Below are positions 57,859 through 64,000 of a stretch of 64,000 nucleotides of DNA, piece after piece. The stretch is from JAYRSJ01 sp041920215 (GTDB taxonomy: Bacteria > Pseudomonadota > Gammaproteobacteria > Burkholderiales > Burkholderiaceae_C), in NCBI GenBank assembly GCA_041920215.1, contig JAYRSJ010000003.1:1-64000 (forward strand), given 5' to 3'. Below the pieces are notes generated by a model. It was given only the letters and a program-made list of their open reading frames with translations. It searched no databases and was not told where the DNA came from. The position numbers were made by a program, and so were the translations under genes. Position 1 is the first letter of the stretch. Every line of letters begins with the position of its first letter.

Positions 57859-57896
57859 CTTTCATATCAATTCTGATTCAATAATATATTTGAAAG
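57859..57896. promoter_or_regulatory. AT-rich divergent control region between lysR gene and ilvD
   Basis: CTTTCA (57859-57864) and TGAAAG (57891-57896) flank an AT-rich core, and TTCAA (57877-57881) pairs with TTGAA (57890-57894). These nested dyads are plausible LysR binding sites overlapping the divergent promoters. No canonical T-N11-A box is certain. Confidence 0.4.
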
Positions 57897-57950
57897 CCCG
57901 CTACCCGCCACGCATACTGCGGCGCAAACCCAAGCCCAGCAGGAGTCACG

Positions 57951-59654
57951 ATGAGCCAGGACAGCCAAGACAAGGGCGGCGCCAACCGCCGCTCGAAGAA
58001 CATCACCGAGGGTGTCGCCCGCGCGCCGAACCGCTCCATGTACTACGGCATGGGCTACCAGGAGAGCGATTTCGGCAAGCCCATGATCGGTGTGGCCAAC
58101 GGGCACTCGACCATCACCCCCTGCAACTCAGGCCTGCAGAAGCTCGCCGACGCGGCGGTGATCGGACTGAAGGAAGCCGGTGCCAACCCGCAGATCTTCG
58201 GCACGCCCACCATCTCCGATGGCATGGCCATGGGCACCGAGGGCATGAAATACAGCCTGGTCTCGCGCGAGGTGATCGCCGACTGCGTCGAGACCTGTGT
58301 CGGCGGCCAATGGATGGACGGCGTCATCGTCATCGGCGGCTGCGACAAGAACATGCCTGGCGGCATGATGGGCATGCTGCGCGCCAATGTGCCCTCGCTC
58401 TATGTCTATGGCGGCACCATCCTGCCCGGCAAGTACAAGGGCCAGGATCTCAACATCGTCTCGGTCTTCGAGGCCGTGGGCCAGTTCAGCGCCGGCAAGA
58501 TGAGCGAGGAAGACTTCTGCCAGATCGAGCGCCGCGCCATTCCTGGCAGCGGCTCCTGCGGGGGCATGTATACCGCCAACACCATGAGCTCCTCCTTCGA
58601 GGCGCTGGGGCTTTCGCTGCCCTACTCGTCCACGATGGCCAATGTGGAGGACGAGGTCGTCGCCAACGTCAAGCGCGCGGCGGCCCTGCTGGTCGAGGCG
58701 GTCAAGCGGGATCTGAAGCCGCGCGACATCGTGAGCAAGCAGGCGATCGAGAACGCGGTAGCGGTGATCATGGCCACCGGCGGCTCCACCAATGCGGTGC
58801 TGCACTTCCTGGCCATCGCCCATGCGGCCGGGGTGGAGTGGAGCATCGACGACTTCGAGCGGGTGCGCCGCCGCACGCCGGTGCTGTGCGATCTGAAACC
58901 CAGCGGCAAGTACCTGGCCATCGATCTGCACCATGCCGGCGGCATCCCGGCGGTGATGAAGGAGTTGCTCAAAGCAGGGCTGCTGCACGGCGACTGCATG
59001 ACCATCACAGGCAAGACCGTGGCCGAGAACCTGGCCGAGGTGCCCGATCTGCGCGCCGACCAGGACGTGATCCGCCCGGTCACCAAGCCCATCTATGCCG
59101 AAGGGCATCTGGCCATCCTGAAGGGCAATCTCTCGCCCGAGGGCTGCGTGGCCAAGATTACCGGCCTGAAGAATCCGGTGATCACCGGCCCGGCGCGGGT
59201 GTTCGACGATGAGCAGTCGGCGCTGGCCGCCATCATGGCCGGCAAGATCGTCGCCGGCGATGTGATGGTGCTGCGCTATCTGGGCCCCAAGGGCGGGCCC
59301 GGCATGCCCGAGATGCTGGCGCCCACCGGCGCCCTGATCGGCCAGGGCCTGGGCGAGAGCGTGGGCCTGATCACCGACGGCCGCTTCTCCGGCGGCACCT
59401 GGGGCATGGTGGTCGGCCATGTGGCGCCCGAGGCCTATGAGGGCGGTACGATCGCGCTGGTGCGCGAGGGCGACACCATCACGATTGACGCCCACCAGCT
59501 GCTGCTGCAGCTGCACGTGAGCGATGCGGAACTGGCCGAGCGCCGCGCTGCCTGGGTCAAGCCAGCACCGCGCTACACCCGCGGGGTGCTGGCCAAGTTC
59601 GCCAAGAACGCCTCCAGCGCCAGCTCTGGCGCGGTGCTGGACCGTTTCGAGTAA
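57951..59654 (+). CDS. ilvD: Dihydroxy-acid dehydratase
   Basis: 567 residues. It dehydrates 2,3-dihydroxy-isovalerate and 2,3-dihydroxy-3-methylvalerate in valine and isoleucine synthesis. The Fe-S cluster cysteines are Cys58 (TPCNSG), Cys131 (GGCDKNMPG) and Cys203 (GSCGGMYTANTM). An AGGAG ribosome binding site precedes the ATG. Confidence 0.95.
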   Translation: MSQDSQDKGGANRRSKNITEGVARAPNRSMYYGMGYQESDFGKPMIGVANGHSTITPCNSGLQKLADAAVIGLKEAGANPQIFGTPTISDGMAMGTEGMKYSLVSREVIADCVETCVGGQWMDGVIVIGGCDKNMPGGMMGMLRANVPSLYVYGGTILPGKYKGQDLNIVSVFEAVGQFSAGKMSEEDFCQIERRAIPGSGSCGGMYTANTMSSSFEALGLSLPYSSTMANVEDEVVANVKRAAALLVEAVKRDLKPRDIVSKQAIENAVAVIMATGGSTNAVLHFLAIAHAAGVEWSIDDFERVRRRTPVLCDLKPSGKYLAIDLHHAGGIPAVMKELLKAGLLHGDCMTITGKTVAENLAEVPDLRADQDVIRPVTKPIYAEGHLAILKGNLSPEGCVAKITGLKNPVITGPARVFDDEQSALAAIMAGKIVAGDVMVLRYLGPKGGPGMPEMLAPTGALIGQGLGESVGLITDGRFSGGTWGMVVGHVAPEAYEGGTIALVREGDTITIDAHQLLLQLHVSDAELAERRAAWVKPAPRYTRGVLAKFAKNASSASSGAVLDRFE

Positions 59655-59679
59655 GCCGGATCAGGCCTTGAGCTAGCAA

Positions 59680-59709
59680 CTGAGGGGCGACATGCGGTCG
59701 CCGCCTCAG
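59680..59709. terminator. Strong hairpin between ilvD and the convergent Trp-rich gene
   Basis: CTGAGGGGCGAC (59680-59691) pairs with GTCGCCGCCTCAG (59697-59709) with one bulged base and a five-base loop. It could stop both convergent transcripts, but there is no clear T tract on either side. Confidence 0.35.
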
Positions 59710-59951
59710 CGCTTCTTCTGCTTGTCGCCGCGGCCCAGGGCTTCCAAGGCCTTCTGACGCCGGTCTTCCTTGCGCTCGTCCATGCGCTGCATGGCCTTGC
59801 GCTGGGTATGGCCGCTCTTGTCGGCCCAGGCCCACCAGAGCATGGCCAGGCCAAAAGGCGAGAGCACGAGCAGCCAACTCCACTGCACCACCGGCTCGAT
59901 CTCCAGGAACTTGAGCAGGAGCAGAACCACGCCGATCAGGACAAACCACAT
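59706..59951 (-). CDS. Small Trp-rich membrane protein (TIGR04438-like)
   Basis: 81 residues. The sequence MWFVLIGVVLLLLKFLEI...WSWLLVLSPFGLAMLWWAWADKSG matches the small Trp-rich proteins of betaproteobacteria, with two hydrophobic segments and a charged tail rich in MDERKEDRRQKALEALG-type sequence. Function unknown. The ATG at 59951 has GAGG eight bases upstream; a GTG three codons earlier is less likely. Confidence 0.85.
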   Translation of the reverse strand: MWFVLIGVVLLLLKFLEIEPVVQWSWLLVLSPFGLAMLWWAWADKSGHTQRKAMQRMDERKEDRRQKALEALGRGDKQKKR

Positions 59952-60010
59952 CTGGAACACCTCTTGTTTTCAGGACTCGCTCGCCGTCAGCGCCCGTCAA
60001 GCCTGGCCCG

Positions 60011-60016
60011 TACAAT
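60011..60016 (+). promoter_or_regulatory. Candidate -10 box for the cytochrome c gene
   Basis: TACAAT matches five of six -10 bases and lies 94 bases before the cytochrome start. No good -35 box is seen at the expected spacing. Confidence 0.25.
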
Positions 60017-60110
60017 GACGCGCATCGACGGTATCTCGACTGTAGACGACAACCGAAGCGCCGCGATCCGCGTTAGAGAACCCTCTTGTTCCAATTGCCG
60101 AAAGGAAGCC

Positions 60111-60422
60111 ATGAAGTCCGCAATCTTTGCCCTGGCCGCCACCGCAGCCGCCCTCGCCGCTCCGGCCGCCTTCGCCAGCGCTGAGCTGGCCCAGAAGAAG
60201 AACTGCATGGCCTGCCATGCCACCGACAAGAAGCTGGTCGGCCCCGCCTACAAGGATGTGGCTGCCAAGTACGCCAAGGACAAGGACGCCACCAAGAAGC
60301 TGGCCGAGAAGATCATCAAGGGCGGTTCTGGCGTCTGGGGCCCCGTGCCCATGCCGGCCAATGCTCAGGTGAGCCCGGCCGAGGCCGAGCAACTGGCCAA
60401 GTGGGTGATGACGGTCAAGTAA
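60111..60422 (+). CDS. Periplasmic class I c-type cytochrome
   Basis: 103 residues. A signal peptide (about 1-23, ending AFAS) leads to the mature protein with one haem site CMACH (Cys32, Cys35, His36) and a likely axial Met81 (PVPMPAN). Size and sequence match the small cytochrome c551/c8 class, an electron donor to oxidases or nitrite reductase. An AAGGA ribosome binding site precedes the ATG. A strong terminator follows. Confidence 0.93.
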   Translation: MKSAIFALAATAAALAAPAAFASAELAQKKNCMACHATDKKLVGPAYKDVAAKYAKDKDATKKLAEKIIKGGSGVWGPVPMPANAQVSPAEAEQLAKWVMTVK

Positions 60423-60514
60423 AGACCACCCCCTACGCGCTGCTCGCGCCTCCTCAAAGGGGGCACGCCCGCAGGCCCGGCATAGCCGGATCCTCGGGCG
60501 TCGCTGGATGTGTC

Positions 60515-60539
60515 AAGGCCCGCGAACCGCGGGCCTTTT
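60515..60539 (+). terminator. Rho-independent terminator after the cytochrome c gene
   Basis: AAGGCCCGCG and CGCGGGCCTT form a ten-pair stem with an AAC loop, running straight into TTTT. It also lies at the 3' end of the convergent acs gene and may help to separate the two. Confidence 0.85.
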
Positions 60540-60560
60540 CTTTGGGTTTCGGGCCCGGGC

Positions 60561-62522
60561 TCAGTAAGCCTGGCCGAGCTGCTCGAGGATGGCCGGGTTC
60601 TCCAGCGTGCTGGTGTCCTGGGTCACGCTCTCGCCCTTGGCCACCGAGCGCAGCAGGCGGCGCATGATCTTGCCGCTGCGGGTCTTGGGCAGGTTGTCGC
60701 CGAAGCGTATGTCCTTGGGCTTGGCGATCGGACCGATCTCCTTGGCCACCCAGTTGCGCAGCTCGGCCGCGATCTTCTTGGCCTCGTCGCCGCTGGGACG
60801 CGGACGCTTCAGCACGACGAAGGCACAGATCGCCTCGCCGGTGGTGTCGTCGGGTCGACCCACCACCGCCGCCTCGGCCACCAGCTCGGTGCAGCTGACC
60901 AGGGCCGACTCGATCTCCATCGTGCCCATGCGGTGGCCGGACACGTTCAGCACATCGTCGATGCGGCCGGTGATCGTGAAATAGCCGGTCTCGGGGTCGC
61001 GGATCGCGCCATCGCCCGCCAGGTAATAGCCCTTCAGCTCGGGCGGGTAGTAGCTTTTCTTGAAGCGCTCCGGATCGCCCCAGATCGTGCGGATCATCGA
61101 GGGCCAGGGCTTCTTGACCACCAGGATGCCGCCCTGCCCGTTGGGCACGTCGTTGCCGGTCTCGTCGACGATGGCCGTCGTGATGCCCGGGAAGGGCAAG
61201 GTGCAGGAGCCCGGCACCAGCGGTGTCGCGCCCGGCAGCGGCGTGATCATGTGGCCGCCGGTCTCGGTCTGCCAGAAGGTGTCGACGATGGGGCAGCGGC
61301 CGCCGCCCACATGCAGGTGGTACCACTCCCAGGCGGCCGGGTTGATCGGCTCGCCCACCGAGCCCAGCAGGCGCAGCGAGCTCAGGTCATAGCGCTTGGG
61401 ATGCACCGCCTCGTTGCTCTCGGCCGCCTTGATCAGCGAGCGGATCGCGGTCGGCGCCGTGTAGAAGATCGTGACCTTGTGCTTCTCGACCATCTGCCAG
61501 AAGCGGCCGGCATCCGGATAGGTGGGGATGCCCTCGAAGACGATCTCGGTGCCGCCCAGGGCCAGCGGCCCGTAGGTGATATAGGTGTGGCCGGTCACCC
61601 AGCCGATATCGGCGGTGCACCAGAACACATCGTCGGGCTTGAGATCGAAGGTCCACTTCGTGGTCAGCGCCGCATGCAGCAGATAGCCGCCGGTGCTGTG
61701 CTGCACACCCTTGGGCTTGCCGGTGGAGCCCGAGGTGTAGAGCAGGAACAGCGGATGCTCGGCCTCCACCCACTCGGGTTCGCACTCGGCGCTCTGGCCG
61801 GCCAGCAGCTCGTGCAGCCACAGATCGCGGCCCGCCACCCAGGCGATCTTGCCGCCGGTGCGCTGGTAGACGATCACATCCCTCAGCGTCGGGCAGCTGT
61901 TGTCGGCCAGCGCCTCGTCGACGATGGCCTTCAGCGGCAGCGACTTGCCGCCACGCTGCTGCTCGTCGGCGGTGATCACCATCACCGCGCCGGCATCCTG
62001 GACGCGGTCGCGCAGGCTCTGGGCCGAGAAGCCGCCGAACACCACCGAATGGGTGGCACCGATGCGGGCGCAGGCCTGCATCGCGGCCACGCCCTCCACC
62101 GACATCGGCATATAGATCACGACCCGGTCGCCCTTGCGGACGCCGCGGGCCTTCAGCGCGTTGGCCAGTTGGCTGACCTTGCCCAGCAGCTCACGGTAGG
62201 AGACCCGCGTCACCGTGCCGTCGTCGGCCTCGAAGATGATGGCGGTCTTGTCGCCCAGGCCCGCCTCCACATTGCGGTCCAGGCAGTTGTAGGAGACATT
62301 GAGCCGGCCGTCCTCGAACCACTTGAAGAACGGCGCCTCGCTGTCATTGAGCACCGTGCTGAACGGCGTCTGCCAGCTGATCAGCTCGCGCGCCTGGCGC
62401 GCCCAGAAGCCCTGGTAATCGGCCTCGGCCTCGGCCACCAGGGCCTGGTAACCGGCCATGCCTTTGACATGGGCGCTTGCCTGCCATTCGGCGCTCGGCA
62501 GGTACTGCTTGCTCTGAGTCAT
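60561..62522 (-). CDS. acs: Acetyl-CoA synthetase
   Basis: 653 residues, full length. It activates acetate to acetyl-CoA through acetyl-AMP. The AMP-binding motif YTSGSTGKPKGVQHSTGG and the C-terminal TRSGKIMRR are intact; Lys618 in that motif is the expected regulatory acetylation site. The start at 62522 has GAGGAG nine bases upstream; an upstream in-frame codon is rejected. Confidence 0.95.
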   Translation of the reverse strand: MTQSKQYLPSAEWQASAHVKGMAGYQALVAEAEADYQGFWARQARELISWQTPFSTVLNDSEAPFFKWFEDGRLNVSYNCLDRNVEAGLGDKTAIIFEADDGTVTRVSYRELLGKVSQLANALKARGVRKGDRVVIYMPMSVEGVAAMQACARIGATHSVVFGGFSAQSLRDRVQDAGAVMVITADEQQRGGKSLPLKAIVDEALADNSCPTLRDVIVYQRTGGKIAWVAGRDLWLHELLAGQSAECEPEWVEAEHPLFLLYTSGSTGKPKGVQHSTGGYLLHAALTTKWTFDLKPDDVFWCTADIGWVTGHTYITYGPLALGGTEIVFEGIPTYPDAGRFWQMVEKHKVTIFYTAPTAIRSLIKAAESNEAVHPKRYDLSSLRLLGSVGEPINPAAWEWYHLHVGGGRCPIVDTFWQTETGGHMITPLPGATPLVPGSCTLPFPGITTAIVDETGNDVPNGQGGILVVKKPWPSMIRTIWGDPERFKKSYYPPELKGYYLAGDGAIRDPETGYFTITGRIDDVLNVSGHRMGTMEIESALVSCTELVAEAAVVGRPDDTTGEAICAFVVLKRPRPSGDEAKKIAAELRNWVAKEIGPIAKPKDIRFGDNLPKTRSGKIMRRLLRSVAKGESVTQDTSTLENPAILEQLGQAY

Positions 62523-62695
62523 CGCTTTGTCTCCTCGGGCGAACAAGATCGTGGAAAAACCGTCGCTCGCACTGTGCGTGCTGTCTCTGACGAAGCGCTT
62601 ACTCTAACCTTCAGATGCCATCTGCCCCGAGCTTGCCAAGGGCAAACACCCAAGCCCTAGAATCGCGAGCTCCATGCCCGGCCCTGCCTGCTTCC

Positions 62696-63319
62696 ATGAA
62701 CTCCTCCCCCCGTCGTCTGCCCCCGCTGCCCAACCTCATCTTCGCCAGCCGCTGGCTGCAGCTGCCCCTCTACCTGGGACTGATACTGGCGCAATGCGTC
62801 TATGTGTTCCAGTTCTGGACCGAACTCGTGCATCTGGTGGAAGCGGCCTTCGGCAACCAGGATGCGCTGGCCATGCTGGTCAAGAGCATCGGCTACAAGG
62901 CCACCCCGATCAAGGACGCCGCCGGCGCAGTCATCGGCTATGAACCCATTGCCAAGCTCAATGAAACCATCCTGATGCTGGTGGTGCTGGGCCTGATCGA
63001 CGTCGTGATGATCTCCAATCTGCTGATCATGGTGATCGTCGGCGGCTACGAGACCTTTGTCTCGCGCATGCACCTCGAAGAGCACCCCGACCAGCCCGAA
63101 TGGCTCAGCCATGTCAATGCCTCGGTGCTCAAGGTCAAGCTGGCCACCGCCATCATCGGCATCTCGTCGATTCACCTGCTGAAGACCTTCATCAACGCCG
63201 ACAACTACAGCGAGAAGGTGCTGCTGTGGCAGACGGTGATCCACATCGCCTTCCTGTTCTCGGCGCTGGCGATTGCCGCGGCCGACCGCCTGATGCACCC
63301 CAGCGGCGACAAGCACTGA
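62696..63319 (+). CDS. YqhA/TIGR00645-family inner-membrane protein
   Basis: 207 residues with about four membrane helices. RWLQLPLYLGLILAQCVYVFQFW at the N-terminus and DVVMISNLLIMVIVGGYETFVSR in the middle match the YqhA (TIGR00645) family, whose function is unknown. A TAGAAT box at 62658-62663 could be its promoter. The antiporter gene follows four bases after the stop. Confidence 0.87.
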   Translation: MNSSPRRLPPLPNLIFASRWLQLPLYLGLILAQCVYVFQFWTELVHLVEAAFGNQDALAMLVKSIGYKATPIKDAAGAVIGYEPIAKLNETILMLVVLGLIDVVMISNLLIMVIVGGYETFVSRMHLEEHPDQPEWLSHVNASVLKVKLATAIIGISSIHLLKTFINADNYSEKVLLWQTVIHIAFLFSALAIAAADRLMHPSGDKH

Positions 63320-63323
63320 GGCC

Positions 63324-64000
63324 ATGGCCAGCGCGGCGCTGCTCCTTGTCGGTCTGGTCCTGCTGGTGGCCGGCGCCGAGTTGCTGGTGCGCGGAGCCGG
63401 CAAGCTGGCCCTGAGCCTGGGCGTCACGCCGCTGGTGGTCGGCCTGACCATCGTGTCGATCGGCACCAGTGCGCCCGAAGTGGCGGTGTCGCTGGGCTCC
63501 GCGCTACAGGGACAGGCCGATCTGGCCCTGGGCAATGTGCTGGGCAGCAATATCTTCAACGTGCTGTTCATCCTGGGCCTGTCGGCCGCGATCCTGCCGC
63601 TCAGCGTCCATGCCCAGATCGTGCGCCAGGAAATCCCGGTGATGATCGGTGCCAGCCTGCTGATGCTGCCCATGATGCTGGACGGCCAGATCAGCCGCCT
63701 CGAGGGCGTATTGATGCTGCTGGCCATGGTGGGCTATACCGTGCACCTGCTGCGCAGTCCCGCGCAGGAAAGCGCCGAGGTGCAGCAGGAGCTGAGCAGC
63801 GAGCTACCACCGGACTCCCGCTGGGACCGCCACTGGAGCGTGCAGCTGCTGCTGATCCTCGGCGGGCTTGCGCTGCTGATCCTGGGCGCCCGCTGGCTGG
63901 TGGAGGCGGCGGTGGAGATCGCCCGCGGCCTGGGCGTCAGCGAACTGGTGATCGGCCTGACCATCGTCGCCGCCGGCACCTCGGCGCCCGAGGTGGCGAC
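63324..64000 (+). CDS. Calcium/sodium antiporter, CaCA family (partial, runs off the window)
   Basis: 225 codons are present, open to the right edge. Two alpha repeats of the cation/Ca2+ exchanger superfamily are visible: GLTIVSIGTSAPEVAVS with GNVLGSNIFNV, and the start of the second, GLTIVAAGTSAPEVA. The conserved Glu in TSAPE contributes to Ca2+/Na+ binding. It resembles E. coli YrbG. The start ATG at 63324 is four bases after the YqhA-family gene. Confidence 0.9.
   Translation, partial: MASAALLLVGLVLLVAGAELLVRGAGKLALSLGVTPLVVGLTIVSIGTSAPEVAVSLGSALQGQADLALGNVLGSNIFNVLFILGLSAAILPLSVHAQIVRQEIPVMIGASLLMLPMMLDGQISRLEGVLMLLAMVGYTVHLLRSPAQESAEVQQELSSELPPDSRWDRHWSVQLLLILGGLALLILGARWLVEAAVEIARGLGVSELVIGLTIVAAGTSAPEVA

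Noticed and set aside
60423..60514. Possible small gene between cytochrome c and its terminator
   Set aside because: No start codon with a ribosome binding site and no conserved frame; the stretch looks like untranslated spacer.
62674..62943. Frame starting at an ATG just after the TAGAAT box upstream of the yqhA-like gene
   Set aside because: It overlaps the yqhA-like gene out of frame, is Pro/Ala-rich and has no family match; the real start at 62696 has the conserved membrane sequence.

Overview
The window is compact, very GC-rich bacterial chromosome with about 56 protein genes, two tRNA genes and no intergenic gap longer than about 230 bases. Gene content points to a betaproteobacterium of the order Burkholderiales, probably the Roseateles/Rubrivivax/Leptothrix side. 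Pointers are a small Trp-rich protein of the betaproteobacterial type, a PrsT/PEP-CTERM exopolymer-sorting gene, the Aat/Bpt N-degron pair and a RutR-PreTA pyrimidine cluster. This placement is an inference from gene families; there is no rRNA here. I see no insertion sequence, phage, CRISPR array or island of foreign composition.

Layout. 1-3.9 kb: end of a retropepsin-like protease, then PrsT and a secreted protein with a PEP-CTERM-like tail and a candidate internal thioester. 4.0-8.1 kb: two acyl-CoA dehydrogenases, a P1-family aminopeptidase and an RsuA pseudouridine synthase. 8.3-17.2 kb: a hybrid histidine kinase, then ribF-ileS-lspA, a DUF2189 membrane protein and a PAS histidine kinase. 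17.2-28.1 kb: mostly minus-strand genes (quinone oxidoreductase, two EamA exporters, GGDEF protein, penicillin-acylase-type Ntn hydrolase, SDR, solute-binding protein, GST, nitronate monooxygenase). 28.3-31.1 kb: a diguanylate cyclase and a HAMP histidine kinase preceded by a possible leader peptide. 31.1-33.5 kb: a minus-strand set (PfkB kinase, HCCA isomerase, DUF1289, YbaK). 33.5-35.6 kb: an overlapping ATP-grasp ligase/amidohydrolase pair of unknown pathway.

35.7-43.5 kb is the clearest functional unit: a RutR-like regulator diverges from preT-preA-NCS1 transporter-hydantoinase-ureidohydrolase. This set should import uracil/thymine and degrade it by reduction, ring opening and decarbamoylation to beta-amino acids. 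Two RutR-like palindromes lie in the divergent promoter.

43.5-64 kb is housekeeping: acnA, ribE with an ArsC-family gene, aat-bpt, an FAD oxidoreductase, a response regulator with a membrane coiled-coil protein, a Nudix/Na-Pi transporter pair, two identical tRNA-Val(CAC) genes behind lgt-dnaQ, a LysR regulator diverging from ilvD, a cytochrome c, acs, a YqhA-family protein and the start of a Ca/Na antiporter.

The best candidates for something undescribed are the thioester-like PEP-CTERM protein beside prsT, the ATP-grasp/amidohydrolase pair, the leader-peptide arrangement ahead of the 29.5-kb histidine kinase, and a recurrent '-10 box then ATG' arrangement suggesting leaderless mRNAs.
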